A stretch of 64,000 nt of DNA from Acidovorax sp. FHTAMBA (GCF_038958875.1 NZ_CP152407.1:441501-505500), one strand, 5' to 3'; positions 14,682 through 24,105 are shown, numbered from the stretch's first letter. The notes: generated from the sequence alone by a model not told the origin. Numbers and translations: made by a program.

Positions 14682-16032
14682 GAGCCGTCCCTCCCCACAC
14701 GCTGAGAACCTCCTTCGGGCCCTGCGCCGCCAGGGCGGTGTCGCCACCAGCGCCGAGCTGGTCACCGCCCTGGGCGTGAGCCAGCCCACGGTGTCGCGGG
14801 CCCTCATGCCGCTGGTGCGTGCGGGCCAGGTGCGCAAGGTGGGCGCGGCGCGCTCGCAGCGCTACCTGCTGCCGCGCGCGGTGGGCGAGGTGGGTGACGA
14901 CATCCCCATCCTGCGGGTCAACACGGAGGGCGTACCCCAGCCGTTTGGCCGCATGGTGCCCCTGGCGGGCGGTGCCTACTGGGTGGACGAGGAGGATGGC
15001 GTGAGCGAGCGCCACGACAGCCTGCCCTGGTTTCTGGCCGACATGCGGCCCCAGGGCTTCATGGGCCGCAACTTCGCGCAGCTGCACCCCGACCTCTCGC
15101 TGAACACGGACCCGCGCCACTGGTCCGACGACGACGTGCTGCGCGCCCTGGCCCTGCGCGGCGAAGACCTGCCGGGCAACCTGCTGGTGGGCCAGGCATC
15201 GCTGGCGCGCTTTCATGCGCTGGGCCCGCGCCTGGCGCGCGCCGCCTCGGCCGATGACTACCCTGCGCTGGCCCGCAGCGCTTTGCAGGGGCAGCTGCCG
15301 GGCTCATCCGCCGGGGGCGAGCAGCCCAAGTTTTGCTGCGTGACCGCAGGGCGCAGCGTGATCGTGAAGTTTTCGAGTGCAGGCGTGAGCCCGGCCGACC
15401 AGCGCACGCGCGACTTGCTGCTGTGCGAGCACCTGGCCCTGCAGGTACTGGCGCAGGCCGGCCTGCCCGCCGCGCACACCGAAGCCTTTGTGCGCGACGG
15501 CCGGGTCTTTCTCGAATCCCAGCGCTTTGACCGCTGCTCGCCCTGGCAAGGCGGCCCCGCGGGCGCACCGCCCGGGCGCATCGGCATGGTGTCGCTGATG
15601 GTCTATGACGCGCAGTACGTCGGCGAAATGGACCACTGGGCCGCCACAGCGCAGCGCATGCAGGCCCGCGGCCTGCTGACCGCCAACGACGCCCGCGCCC
15701 TGCGCCTGCTGGAGGCCTACGGCGTGCTGATCGGCAACACCGACCGGCACTACGGCAATATCTCGCTGGTGCTGGTGGACGACGATTGGCGCCTGTCCCC
15801 CACCTACGACATGCTGCCCATGCTCTACATGCCCATCGCGGGCGAACTGGTGCCGCAGGACCTGGGCCTCCACAAGAAGGCGCCCACAGCGGCCACGATC
15901 GACGTGTGGCCGCAGGCCTGCGCGCTGGCAGGGGCTTTCTGGCGTGCCGTGGCCAGTGAGGGCCGGGTATCCGAAGAGTTCCGGGCTATTGCACAGGCCC
16001 ATGCTGCCACCCTGGCGGCCCTGCACGGCTGA
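14680..16032 (+). CDS. yjjJ: HipA-family kinase/toxin YjjJ-like with N-terminal winged helix
   Basis: A 450-residue single-gene HipA-type protein. Residues 1-65 form a winged helix-turn-helix (GGVATSAELVTALGVSQPTVSRALMPL). The remainder is a HipA Ser/Thr kinase: ATP-binding QPKFCCVTAGRSVIVKFSS, catalytic YGVLIGNTDRHYGNISLVL and metal site PTYDMLPMLY. HipA kinases inactivate GltX by phosphorylation; the YjjJ branch carries its own DNA-binding domain instead of a separate HipB, and its target is less clear. No separate antitoxin gene adjoins it. Promoter elements directly abut the start codon. Confidence 0.88.
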   Translation: MSRPSPHAENLLRALRRQGGVATSAELVTALGVSQPTVSRALMPLVRAGQVRKVGAARSQRYLLPRAVGEVGDDIPILRVNTEGVPQPFGRMVPLAGGAYWVDEEDGVSERHDSLPWFLADMRPQGFMGRNFAQLHPDLSLNTDPRHWSDDDVLRALALRGEDLPGNLLVGQASLARFHALGPRLARAASADDYPALARSALQGQLPGSSAGGEQPKFCCVTAGRSVIVKFSSAGVSPADQRTRDLLLCEHLALQVLAQAGLPAAHTEAFVRDGRVFLESQRFDRCSPWQGGPAGAPPGRIGMVSLMVYDAQYVGEMDHWAATAQRMQARGLLTANDARALRLLEAYGVLIGNTDRHYGNISLVLVDDDWRLSPTYDMLPMLYMPIAGELVPQDLGLHKKAPTAATIDVWPQACALAGAFWRAVASEGRVSEEFRAIAQAHAATLAALHG

Positions 16033-16046
16033 GGTCGGGCAAGCCC

Positions 16047-17942
16047 TCAGCCCGCGCCCACCACCCGCAGCACCTCGGCCCCATAGGCCTCCAGCTTCTT
16101 CGCCCCCATCCCGCTGATGCCCTGCAGGTCGTCGAGCGTGGCCGGGTTGCGCTCGGCAATCGCGGCCAGCGTGGCGTCGTGAAAAATGACGTAGGCGGGC
16201 AGGTTGTGCTCCTTGGCCACCTCGGCGCGCCAGGCCTTGAGGTTGATGAAGCGCACCTGCGCATCAGGCCCCAGGTTGGCGGCGGCGGCCGGGGGGGCGC
16301 TGCCCGTGCCCTTGCGGGTGCGCGTGCGCTTGGCCGGTGCGGCGGCGGTGGATTCGCGTAACTGCACCGGCACCTCGCCCTTGAGCACGGCGCGCGAGCC
16401 TTCGGTGAGGCACAGGGTGTCAAAGCTGTGGCCGCTGTCCAGCATCACCTTCTGCAGGCCCAGGGCGCCCGTGGCGATCAGCTGGCGCAGCACGCCGCGC
16501 AGCTGGGGCTCGGTCAGGTCCGCGCCGATGCCGAAGGTGGAGATTTTTTCGTGCCCAAACTGCGCGACCTTCTCGGTCTTCTTGCCGCGCAGGATGTCCA
16601 TGATGTGCCCCGTGCCAAAGCTGATGCCGCTGGCCTGGTTCACGCGGTAGATGGTGGAGAGCAGCTTGCGTGCCGCATCCGTGGCGTCCCACACCGCAGG
16701 CGGGTTCAGGCAGTTGTCGCAGTTGCCGCAGGGTGTGGACTGCTCGCCAAAATACGCCAGCAGCCGCACGCGGCGGCAGTCGGTGGCTTCGGCCAGCGCC
16801 AGCAACGCATCCAGCTTGCCGCGCAGCGCCTGCTTGAACTCCTCGCCCGCCGGGCTCTCGTCGATCATGCGGCGCTGGTTGACCACGTCGTTCAGGCCAT
16901 AGGCCATCCAGGCATCGGCGTTCAGCCCGTCGCGGCCCGCGCGGCCCGTCTCCTGGTAGTAGCCCTCGATGTTCTTGGGCATGTCCACATGGGCCACAAA
17001 GCGCACGTCGGGCTTGTCGATGCCCATGCCGAACGCGATGGTGGCCACCATCACGATGCCTTCCTCGCGCAGGAAGCGATCCTGGTTCTTCTGACGCACT
17101 TTCGTGTCCAGACCCGCGTGGTAGGGCAGGGCCGTGATGCCCGCGTCGCACAGCGTGGCGGCCAGCTCTTCCACGCGCTTCCTGGACTGGCAATACACCA
17201 CGCCCGCCTCGCCCGCATGCTCGCGTTCGATGAAGCGCAGCAGCTGCGTGGTGACGTCCTTCTTTTCCTCAATGCGGTAGCGGATGTTGGGCCGGTCAAA
17301 GCTGCTGATGAACAGGCGCGCGTCTTCCAGCTGCAACCGCTCGATGATGTCGGCGCGTGTGAGGTCGTCGGCCGTGGCGGTGAGCGCAATGCGCGGCACG
17401 CCCGCATACCGCTCGTGCAGCACCGTGAGCGCGCGGTATTCGGGGCGAAAATCGTGGCCCCACTGGCTTACGCAATGCGCCTCGTCGATGGCAAACAGCG
17501 ACAGGTGCCCGCCCTGGTACAGGCTGTCGAGCAGGCCCAGGAACCGCGGCGTGTTCAGCCGCTCGGGCGCAGCGTACAGCAGCGTGATGTCGCCGGTCTG
17601 CAGTCGCAGCTCCACGTCCTGCGCTTCGTCAAAACTCAGCGTGGAGTTGAGAAACGCGGCAGAAACCCCCGCCTCGTGCAGTGCCCCCACCTGGTCGTGC
17701 ATCAGCGCAATCAGCGGCGACACCACGATGGTCACTCCACGCCCCTGCTGCTGGCGCACGATGGCCGGCACCTGGTAGCACAGGCTCTTGCCGCCGCCCG
17801 TGGGCATGAGCACCAGGGCGTCGCCGCCGCCAATCACATGCTCGACGATCGCTTGCTGCGGGCCGCGGAACTGTTCGTAGCCGAAGACGTCCTGCAGGAC
17901 GGTGTGGGCGGGAGACAAAGCGGGGGACAGGCGGGAAGACAA
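16047..17942 (-). CDS. recQ: ATP-dependent DNA helicase RecQ
   Basis: A 631-residue superfamily 2 helicase of the RecF recombination pathway, unwinding DNA 3' to 5'. Visible in order: the Q-motif region FGYEQFRGPQQAIVEHV, Walker A MPTGGGKSLCYQVPA, DEAH box FAIDEAHCVSQWGHDFRPEY, motif VI QETGRAGRDG, the RQC zinc site with CRRVRLLAYFGE...CGNCDNCLNPP, and a C-terminal HRDC domain (FHDATLAAIAERNPATLDDLQGI). Length is close to E. coli RecQ, with a basic Thr/Arg/Lys linker before HRDC. It starts just downstream of a dispersed repeat and ends 14 bp after the convergent yjjJ-like gene. Confidence 0.96.
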   Translation of the reverse strand: MSSRLSPALSPAHTVLQDVFGYEQFRGPQQAIVEHVIGGGDALVLMPTGGGKSLCYQVPAIVRQQQGRGVTIVVSPLIALMHDQVGALHEAGVSAAFLNSTLSFDEAQDVELRLQTGDITLLYAAPERLNTPRFLGLLDSLYQGGHLSLFAIDEAHCVSQWGHDFRPEYRALTVLHERYAGVPRIALTATADDLTRADIIERLQLEDARLFISSFDRPNIRYRIEEKKDVTTQLLRFIEREHAGEAGVVYCQSRKRVEELAATLCDAGITALPYHAGLDTKVRQKNQDRFLREEGIVMVATIAFGMGIDKPDVRFVAHVDMPKNIEGYYQETGRAGRDGLNADAWMAYGLNDVVNQRRMIDESPAGEEFKQALRGKLDALLALAEATDCRRVRLLAYFGEQSTPCGNCDNCLNPPAVWDATDAARKLLSTIYRVNQASGISFGTGHIMDILRGKKTEKVAQFGHEKISTFGIGADLTEPQLRGVLRQLIATGALGLQKVMLDSGHSFDTLCLTEGSRAVLKGEVPVQLRESTAAAPAKRTRTRKGTGSAPPAAAANLGPDAQVRFINLKAWRAEVAKEHNLPAYVIFHDATLAAIAERNPATLDDLQGISGMGAKKLEAYGAEVLRVVGAG

Positions 17943-17951
17943 GCAAATACT

Positions 17952-18014
17952 CTGAAATTGATAGCTGATAGCGCTTGTATATCAAGCGCTAGAGGCCAAT
18001 TTGACCAATAATTT
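17952..18014 (+). repeat. Dispersed palindromic intergenic repeat, copy 4
   Basis: Forward copy: gatagctgatagcgcttg...tcaagcgctagaggcc...ttgacc, between recQ start and vapC stop. Confidence 0.85.
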
Positions 18015-18044
18015 CGCGGCGAGTGTGCCCGCTCGCGAAGGGGC

Positions 18045-18479
18045 CTATTGTGCGCCGGGTGCCATGTCCCAAGGATTGATCAGCACCACGGGTGCGCTGG
18101 CAAAGTCGCTCACGTTGCGCGTGACCACGGCCAGGCCATGCTCCAGCGCCGTCGCGGCAATCAGCGAGTCGAAAGCCGCCATCGGCTTGCCCGCTGCCTC
18201 GGCCTGCGCGCACAGGCGCGCCCAATACCCGGCCGTATCCCGTGTGAAGGCCAGAGTCCGCTGCCCAAACCCCGCCTGCACACTGGCGAGCCAAGTGGCC
18301 AGTTCGCTCTGGCGGCGCGAAGGCGACAGTCGCACAATGCCCCGCTCCAGCTCGGCCAGTGTCAGAGCTGAGACAAACAGGTCGGCAGACGTGCGCGCGC
18401 CCATCCACTCCAGCACTGCGGGATTGGGCGCGGGCCGCACCAATTCAGACAGCAGGCAAGTGTCCAGCAGGTACTTCAC
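18045..18479 (-). CDS. vapC: VapC-type PIN-domain toxin
   Basis: A 144-residue PIN endoribonuclease toxin. Metal-binding acids are in YLLDTCLLSEL, SALTLAELERGI, AFDSLIAATALEHG and VVTRNVSDFA, the standard VapC order. It likely cleaves tRNA or rRNA when free of its antitoxin. It begins 6 nt after the antitoxin stop codon, so the pair is a bicistronic type II module transcribed leftward. It probably represses itself through the upstream operator together with the antitoxin. Confidence 0.92.
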   Translation of the reverse strand: MKYLLDTCLLSELVRPAPNPAVLEWMGARTSADLFVSALTLAELERGIVRLSPSRRQSELATWLASVQAGFGQRTLAFTRDTAGYWARLCAQAEAAGKPMAAFDSLIAATALEHGLAVVTRNVSDFASAPVVLINPWDMAPGAQ

Positions 18480-18485
18480 TTCAGA

Positions 18486-18731
18486 TCACTCCAGCGCCAA
18501 CGTGCGAATGGGTTCGGCTGACCGTGCCGTATCCAGCGGCTCCCCACGTGGCGCCTGCAACAGCAGGGACACCAGTGCATCCTCGCCCGCCAGCCGCCGG
18601 TACTCGGGCGCGGCCATCAGCACCACGGCGTCGTTGCCACGCCGGGTAACCAGTTGGGGGCCTTCATTCAGTGCGCACTCCACCAGTTCGCTAAAGCGGC
18701 TTTTGGCGTCTTGTAGTTGCCAAGCATGCAT
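18486..18731 (-). CDS. Phd/YefM-type antitoxin partner of VapC
   Basis: An 81-residue protein starting MHAWQLQDAKSRFSELVE, the Phd/YefM N-terminal DNA-binding signature, with VTRRGNDAVVLMAAPEYRRL in the middle and a disordered C-terminal tail presumed to bind the toxin. The start at 18731 has a near-perfect AAGGAG 5 nt ahead; an upstream in-frame ATG (18794) would lie beyond the operator. It neutralises VapC and likely represses the operon. Confidence 0.88.
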   Translation of the reverse strand: MHAWQLQDAKSRFSELVECALNEGPQLVTRRGNDAVVLMAAPEYRRLAGEDALVSLLLQAPRGEPLDTARSAEPIRTLALE

Positions 18732-18750
18732 AAAGGCTCCTTTTATTGAT

Positions 18751-18767
18751 CTGACTAGACTGACTAG
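18751..18767 (-). promoter_or_regulatory. Candidate operator of the Phd/VapC module
   Basis: Tandem copies of ctgactag (18751-18758 and 18760-18767), 20 bp upstream of the antitoxin start. Closely spaced repeats here are typical of Phd-type autoregulation. Confidence 0.5.
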
Positions 18768-18981
18768 TATGATTGGGTGGCGTGATGCTGTCAAATCAAG
18801 AGGGCCTTGCCAATCACCGGCTTACAATTTCGCACGGTGCCCACCCTGCTTGCACACGAGCAAAAAAAGGCTCTTCTTCCTCTTCATTGATTTCATGCGG
18901 CCTCTATTCACAGAGTGCGCTGCCGTGGCTTAAACGTGTGCACTTTCCCGGCGTTGCGCGCTCGCTGAAGAAAGGTTTCAC

Positions 18982-20250
18982 ATGAACAACATCGCTTCGT
19001 TTGCGCGTCAGGCGCAAACCCACCTTCAAACGATTGCAGGCGCCGACCGTGCCAACGTCAAGCGGTCTCACGTCTATGAACTGATGGCCGCTGCGCTGGG
19101 GCTCGGCTCCCATGCCGCGCTGAAGGCACATGGTCTGCTGTGTCCCCTGCCATCGCAGCCGCTGCTGGCGCACTACGGCAACTTGCATCCCGGGCCTTGC
19201 GCGGCGCGGGCCGAGGCGTTGGGCATGGCCCGTGAGCGCAGCGGACCATTGGCACAGGCCCTGTGCGCGGACATGGCAGCGCATGCGCTGGGCCTGGTGC
19301 CATGGGAAGACATCCTGGAGGCCCTGCTTTCTGGCAGCCGAGAGTTGTACCGCGAAACGCCGCGCGACGATGCGTACTACGAGGCACTGGAAGCAGCGCT
19401 GGAGAACGACCCCCACGCCTGGCCAGAAGATCCGGAACCCTTGCGCCTAAATAGCCCCTTCGTGTGCCAGGCCTTGCAAAAGGCAGCTGAGCAGGGCGAG
19501 GGGCGCGCCCACTTGGCGCTGGGTCTTCTGATCGAGCGCGGTGCCCGGCTGGACGCAGGGCACCACGACGGATGTGACGATCAGGATGACGATGACTATG
19601 AAGACATGGACGACGTCCCCGATTCGCGGGCTGGCTTGTATTGGTACGAACGCCAGCAAAAGGGCGAGGTACTGACAGGCGTCGAGTTGGAATGGGCCGA
19701 GGGTTATGCAGAGCGCGTCCAGCGTCGCGCTGCGGCGTCGCGCGAGCGGGCCGCGCGCAGCAGCTCTGCCCGGGACCACTTCAACGCCGCGGCCGCATTG
19801 GGCCAGCACGATGCGTTGCTGTTGCTGGCGGACCGCTATGGCGACGACAGCTTCTTTGATCTGCAGGCGCCGCAGGTTCGTGCCGACCCTTTGTGGATCG
19901 CCGACCTCGCGCAGCGCGTAGGCCGCTACGAATGGACGTCTGCCTGGGTGACCTTGGCGGCCGAGCGTGGCGACATGCGGGCCATGCGCGAGCTGATGGA
20001 ATCGTGGCACGCGGACGATCCGCTCAAGGTATGGACTTGGTTTCACTACGCCAAGTTGCTGGGTAAGGATCTCACCCAAGGCGACTACCGGGCTATTCAC
20101 GAGGATGGCTCCAGCTACGACGACGATGTGGGTGGTCCCATGTTCGTAGACGGGGTGGATGGCATCGAACTCCCCACGGCGGATGAATCCGTGCGCCAAG
20201 AAGCTCTGCGGGCGGTGCATTCCTTGTTCGCACACATGAAGGCAAATTAG
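18982..20250 (+). CDS. Hypothetical Sel1-like protein with an acidic segment, 422 aa
   Basis: Cytosolic alpha-helical protein of unknown function, with no signal peptide. Residues 1-50 contain KRSHVYELMAAALGLGSHAALKAH, a small helical unit. Several later stretches look like Sel1/TPR helical repeats, for example AAEQGEGRAHLALGLLIERGA, AALGQHDALLLLADRYGD and AERGDMRAMRELMES. Between them lies a strongly acidic run around residues 197-213 (DDQDDDDYEDMDD). Sel1 proteins usually scaffold protein complexes. AAGAAAGG-like sequence precedes the ATG. No operon partner: vapBC is divergent and metH starts after a hairpin. Confidence 0.75.
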   Translation: MNNIASFARQAQTHLQTIAGADRANVKRSHVYELMAAALGLGSHAALKAHGLLCPLPSQPLLAHYGNLHPGPCAARAEALGMARERSGPLAQALCADMAAHALGLVPWEDILEALLSGSRELYRETPRDDAYYEALEAALENDPHAWPEDPEPLRLNSPFVCQALQKAAEQGEGRAHLALGLLIERGARLDAGHHDGCDDQDDDDYEDMDDVPDSRAGLYWYERQQKGEVLTGVELEWAEGYAERVQRRAAASRERAARSSSARDHFNAAAALGQHDALLLLADRYGDDSFFDLQAPQVRADPLWIADLAQRVGRYEWTSAWVTLAAERGDMRAMRELMESWHADDPLKVWTWFHYAKLLGKDLTQGDYRAIHEDGSSYDDDVGGPMFVDGVDGIELPTADESVRQEALRAVHSLFAHMKAN

Positions 20251-20257
20251 TCCAGGG

Positions 20258-20284
20258 TAGAAAGCCGTTTAGCCCGGCTTTCTA
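20258..20284 (+). terminator. Hairpin between the Sel1-like gene and hmt
   Basis: Perfect 10-bp arms tagaaagccg and cggctttcta around a 7-nt loop, with no U-run after it. It could end transcription of the gene upstream or structure the hmt leader; tacaat at 20283-20288 may be a -10 for hmt. Confidence 0.5.
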
Positions 20285-20296
20285 CAATAGCGCCCT

Positions 20297-21361
20297 ATGC
20301 AAGCCCTTCACTACACGCGCGCCGCGCAACTGCCCGCCATCCTCGCCCAACGCATCGTCATCCTCGACGGCGCCATGGGCACCATGATCCAGCGCTTCAA
20401 GCTGGGCGAGGCGCAGTACCGGGGCGAGGGCTACAGCGGGCCCGATGGCGCGGGCGACCGGTTCAAGGACTTTCCGCGCGATGTGAAGGGCAACAACGAG
20501 CTGCTCAGCATCACGCGGCCTGACGTGATCCGTGACATCCACGAGCGCTATCTGGCCGCCGGCGCCGACCTGATCGAAACCAACACCTTCGGCGCTACCA
20601 CCGTGGCGCAAGAAGACTACAAGATGGCCCACCTGGCGCGCGAGATGAACCTGCGCTCGGCCCAGCTGGCGCGTGCCGCCTGCGACAAATACAGCACGCC
20701 CGACAAGCCCCGCTTCGTGGCCGGCGCCCTGGGCCCCACGCCCAAGACGGCCAGCATCAGCCCCGACGTGAACGACCCCGGCGCGCGCAATGTCGACTTT
20801 GAGCAGCTGCGTGCGGCCTATTACGAGCAGGTCGAGGCGCTGGTGGAAGGCGGCGCCGACGTGCTGCTGGTCGAGACGATTTTTGACACGCTCAACGCCA
20901 AGGCCGCGCTGTTCGCCATCGACGAATTTTTTGAAAACAGCGGCGAGCGTCTGCCGCTCATCATCAGCGGCACGGTCACTGATGCCTCGGGCCGCATCCT
21001 CTCGGGCCAGACGGTCACGGCCTTCTGGCACAGCGTGCGCCATTCCCGCCCGCTGGCCATTGGCCTCAATTGCGCCCTGGGTGCCACGCTGATGCGCCCC
21101 TACATCCAGGAACTGAACCGCGTGGCCGAGGACACCTTCATCAGCTGCTACCCCAACGCCGGCCTGCCCAACCCCATGAGCGACACCGGTTTTGACGAAA
21201 CGCCCGAAATCACCAGCCGCCTGGTGCACGAGTTCGCCGCCGAGGGGCTGGTGAACATTCTGGGCGGCTGCTGCGGCACCACGCCGGACCATATTGGGGC
21301 GATTGCGAAGGCGGTAGAGAACGTGCCCACGCGCAAGATGTTCTATCCCGCCGAAGCCTAG
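20297..21361 (+). CDS. metH: Methionine synthase, homocysteine-binding (Hcy) domain as a separate protein
   Basis: A 354-residue homocysteine S-methyltransferase domain equivalent to the N-terminal module of E. coli MetH. It starts with RIVILDGAMGTMIQRFKL and contains ETNTFGAT. The zinc cysteines are in GLNCALGA and the terminal LGGCCGTTPDHI. The other modules (folate, cobalamin, reactivation) are encoded about 10.8 kb downstream at 32148. The two-gene form is a known betaproteobacterial arrangement; here the halves are unusually far apart and only the second has the SAH riboswitch. Confidence 0.93.
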   Translation: MQALHYTRAAQLPAILAQRIVILDGAMGTMIQRFKLGEAQYRGEGYSGPDGAGDRFKDFPRDVKGNNELLSITRPDVIRDIHERYLAAGADLIETNTFGATTVAQEDYKMAHLAREMNLRSAQLARAACDKYSTPDKPRFVAGALGPTPKTASISPDVNDPGARNVDFEQLRAAYYEQVEALVEGGADVLLVETIFDTLNAKAALFAIDEFFENSGERLPLIISGTVTDASGRILSGQTVTAFWHSVRHSRPLAIGLNCALGATLMRPYIQELNRVAEDTFISCYPNAGLPNPMSDTGFDETPEITSRLVHEFAAEGLVNILGGCCGTTPDHIGAIAKAVENVPTRKMFYPAEA

Positions 21362-21367
21362 AGTAGC

Positions 21368-21475
21368 TGCCCCCCTGAGTCGCCTGCGGCGCCTTCCCCC
21401 AAGGGGGACGCCGCCAGCGCGGCGGGGCGGCCCTTGCGCGGCGGCCTTTGGTCTGGGCCGCGCCGGTTTCGCGCG
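21368..21475 (+). repeat. C-rich dispersed repeat family B, copy 1
   Basis: ccccctgagtcgcctgcggcgccttcccccaagggggac motif, followed by gccgc/gcggc-rich sequence and gggccgcgccggttt. Related copies lie near 25498-25548, 44430-44515 and 57118-57247. Confidence 0.7.
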
Positions 21476-21534
21476 CTGCAGGTTTTGCAACGCCCACCCA
21501 AGGGTGAGAGATTCGCGCTGAATGAACGGTTTGT

Positions 21535-21596
21535 AGGAAAATTGGCACCTGGCGCTTGATGGTCAAGCGCCAGGTGCTATCTAATTAATAGCAATT
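21535..21596 (-). repeat. Dispersed palindromic intergenic repeat, copy 5
   Basis: Reverse copy with the longest core palindrome, cacctggcgcttg-atgg-tcaagcgccaggtg, giving a 14-bp stem upstream of ttcA. Confidence 0.85.
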
Positions 21597-21645
21597 GTTG
21601 CCGCTCTGAAGTGCGGCAACGCAGTGCCGTTCCAGGCAGCCCACC

Positions 21646-22590
21646 ATGATCGACAACGCTATCTTGCCCGCCGACACGGCACCTGCCGACGATGCTGCTC
21701 AAAAAGCCGCCGCCCACGCCGCGCTCAAGCTTGAAAAGCGCCTGGTTCGCCAGGTCGCCCAGTCCATCACGGATTTCGGCCTGATCGAAGACGGCGACAA
21801 GGTGATGGTGTGTGTGTCTGGCGGTAAGGACAGCTACGCCATGCTGGACGTGCTGCGGATGCTGCAGCAGCGCAACGGCCACAAGTTCGAGCTGATCGCC
21901 GTCAACCTGGACCAGAAGCAGCCGGGCTTTCCGGCCCATGTGCTGCCCGAGTATTTGACCCAGGTCGGCGTGCCTTTCCACATCGAAACGCAGGACACCT
22001 ACAGCGTCGTCAAGGAGCACATCCCCGAAGGCAAGACCATGTGCAGCCTGTGCAGCCGCCTGCGCCGGGGCATTCTGTACCGCGTGGCCGACGAGCTGGG
22101 TGCCACCAAGATCGCCCTGGGCCACCACCGCGACGACATGCTGCAGACGTTCTTCCTCAACATGTTCTTTGGCGGCAAGCTCAAGGGCATGCCGCCCAAG
22201 GTGCAAAGCGACCGGGGCGACCACCTCATCATCCGCCCGCTGGCCTACGTGGCCGAAGACGACCTGACCCGCTGGGCCGAGATCCGCAACTTCCCCATCA
22301 TTCCCTGCACGCTGTGCGGCAGCCAGGAGAACCTGCAGCGCAAGCAGATCGGCCAGATGCTGCGCGACTGGCAGCAGCTCTACCCTGGCCGCATCGAGAA
22401 CATGGCGGTGGCGCTGCGCAACCTGGTGCCCTCGCACTTCATGGACCCGCGCCAGTTCGACTTCAAGGGCCTGGTGCCCAACGGAGTGCAGGACGCCGAT
22501 GGCGACAAGGCGTTTGATGCCGAAGAGTTCCCTGCGCAGGCCGTGGGCATGCTGGCGGGCTTGCCGCTGATGCCCGCCATGCCCCGCTGA
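21646..22590 (+). CDS. ttcA: tRNA 2-thiocytidine biosynthesis protein TtcA
   Basis: A 314-residue ATP-dependent thiolase that converts C32 of certain tRNAs to 2-thiocytidine, using a 4Fe-4S cluster. The PP-loop is VCVSGGKDSYAML. The two CxxC pairs that hold the cluster are CSLCSRLRRG and CTLCGSQEN, and the family signature GHHRDDMLQTFFLNMFFGG is intact. It is followed 35 bp later by trhP, another modifier of anticodon-loop position 32 or 34, so the two may be co-expressed. Confidence 0.95.
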   Translation: MIDNAILPADTAPADDAAQKAAAHAALKLEKRLVRQVAQSITDFGLIEDGDKVMVCVSGGKDSYAMLDVLRMLQQRNGHKFELIAVNLDQKQPGFPAHVLPEYLTQVGVPFHIETQDTYSVVKEHIPEGKTMCSLCSRLRRGILYRVADELGATKIALGHHRDDMLQTFFLNMFFGGKLKGMPPKVQSDRGDHLIIRPLAYVAEDDLTRWAEIRNFPIIPCTLCGSQENLQRKQIGQMLRDWQQLYPGRIENMAVALRNLVPSHFMDPRQFDFKGLVPNGVQDADGDKAFDAEEFPAQAVGMLAGLPLMPAMPR

Positions 22591-22625
22591 ACCTGACACC
22601 GACGATTTTTAGATTGGGCCACCCC

Positions 22626-24065
22626 ATGACCACGCTCAAAGCCCCCGAACTCCTCCTGCCCGCTGGCTCGCTCGACAAGATGCGCGCCGCCTACGACTTT
22701 GGCGCCGACGCGGTGTACGCAGGCCAGCCGCGCTATTCCTTGCGTGCGCGCAACAACGAGTTCCGCCTGGAGCAGATCAAGCAAGGCATTGACGAGGCGC
22801 ACGCGCGCGGCAAGAAGTTCTTTGTCACCAGCAACCTGATCGCGCACAACGACAAGATCCGCACCTACCTGCGCGACATCGAACCCGTGATCGACTGCCA
22901 ACCCGACGCCCTCATCATGGCCGACGCGGGCCTGATCATGATGGTCAAGGAAAAGTGGCCCGAGCAGGTGGTGCACCTATCGGTGCAGGCCAACACCACC
23001 AACTGGGCGGCGGTGAAGTTCTGGCAGAAGATGGGCGTGGAGCGCATCATCCTCTCGCGCGAACTGAGCCTGGACGAGATCGAAAAAATCCGCCAGGAAT
23101 GCCCCGACATGGAGCTGGAAGTGTTCGTGCACGGCGCGCTGTGCATTGCGTATTCGGGCCGCTGTTTGCTGAGTGGCTACTTCAACCACCGCGACCCCAA
23201 CCAGGGCACCTGCACCAACGCCTGCCGCTGGAACTACGCCACGCACGACGCCGACATCGACCCCACCACGGGCGAGGCCATTGCGCAAAAGATGGAAGGC
23301 GACTTCAACTTCGAAGCCGCGCAGCAAAAGGCCGAACAAGCCTTTGCATCGACCACCGGCAGCGGCGAGCGCCACCCCAAGGCCGACAAGGTGTACCTGA
23401 TCGAAGAGGCGGGCCGCCCAGGGCAAATGATGCCCATCATGGAAGACGAGCACGGCACCTACATCATGAACAGCAAGGACCTGCGCGCGGTGGAGCATGT
23501 GGCGCGCCTGGCGCAGATCGGCGTGGACTCGCTCAAGATCGAAGGCCGCACCAAGAGCCTGTACTACGTGGCCCGCACCGCCCAGGTGTACCGTCGCGCG
23601 ATTGACGACGCTGTGGCCGGCCGCCCCTTCAACCCCGAGCTGCTGATTGAGCTGGAAGGCCTGTCCAACCGCGGCTATACCGGCGGCCTGCTGGAGCGCC
23701 GCCCGAGCAACGACTACCAGAACTACATCAACGGCCACTCGGCCACGCAGCGCAGCCAGTATGTGGGCGAAGTGCTGAGTGCCGAGGGTCAGGCCGAAGT
23801 GGGTTTGCAGGGCGACTGGGTGCAGGTGGAGACCAAGAACCACTTTGCCGTGGGCGACCTGATTGAGGTGGTGCACCCGAGTGGGAATGTCACTGTGCGG
23901 CTGCAGGAGATGCGCAACGTGGAAGGCCAGAGCGTGGCCGTGGCGCAGGGCAGCCCGGTGCGAGTGTGGATACCGCTGGCTGGGCGGTATAGCGGGGCGT
24001 TGTTGGCGAAGGTGATGGAGTCGCAGCCTGTTGTGGGGAATACTGAGCCTGCGATGTTGGCCTGA
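22626..24065 (+). CDS. trhP: tRNA 5-hydroxyuridine synthase TrhP (YegQ, U32 peptidase family)
   Basis: A 479-residue U32-family protein needed for prephenate-dependent 5-hydroxyuridine at tRNA position 34. Signature elements are ELLLPAGSLDKMRAAYDFGADAVY at the start, EVFVHGALCIAYSGRCLLS, the cysteine-containing NQGTCTNACRW, and DSLKIEGRTKSLYYVA. The C-terminal beta-barrel region (FAVGDLIEVVHPSGNVTVRL) is present. ATG 22626 is preferred over an upstream TTG. It follows ttcA closely. Confidence 0.92.
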   Translation: MTTLKAPELLLPAGSLDKMRAAYDFGADAVYAGQPRYSLRARNNEFRLEQIKQGIDEAHARGKKFFVTSNLIAHNDKIRTYLRDIEPVIDCQPDALIMADAGLIMMVKEKWPEQVVHLSVQANTTNWAAVKFWQKMGVERIILSRELSLDEIEKIRQECPDMELEVFVHGALCIAYSGRCLLSGYFNHRDPNQGTCTNACRWNYATHDADIDPTTGEAIAQKMEGDFNFEAAQQKAEQAFASTTGSGERHPKADKVYLIEEAGRPGQMMPIMEDEHGTYIMNSKDLRAVEHVARLAQIGVDSLKIEGRTKSLYYVARTAQVYRRAIDDAVAGRPFNPELLIELEGLSNRGYTGGLLERRPSNDYQNYINGHSATQRSQYVGEVLSAEGQAEVGLQGDWVQVETKNHFAVGDLIEVVHPSGNVTVRLQEMRNVEGQSVAVAQGSPVRVWIPLAGRYSGALLAKVMESQPVVGNTEPAMLA

Positions 24066-24105
24066 ACGGTCTGTTCACTGCGGTTGATTCGCTTCAGAAT
24101 CCCGC

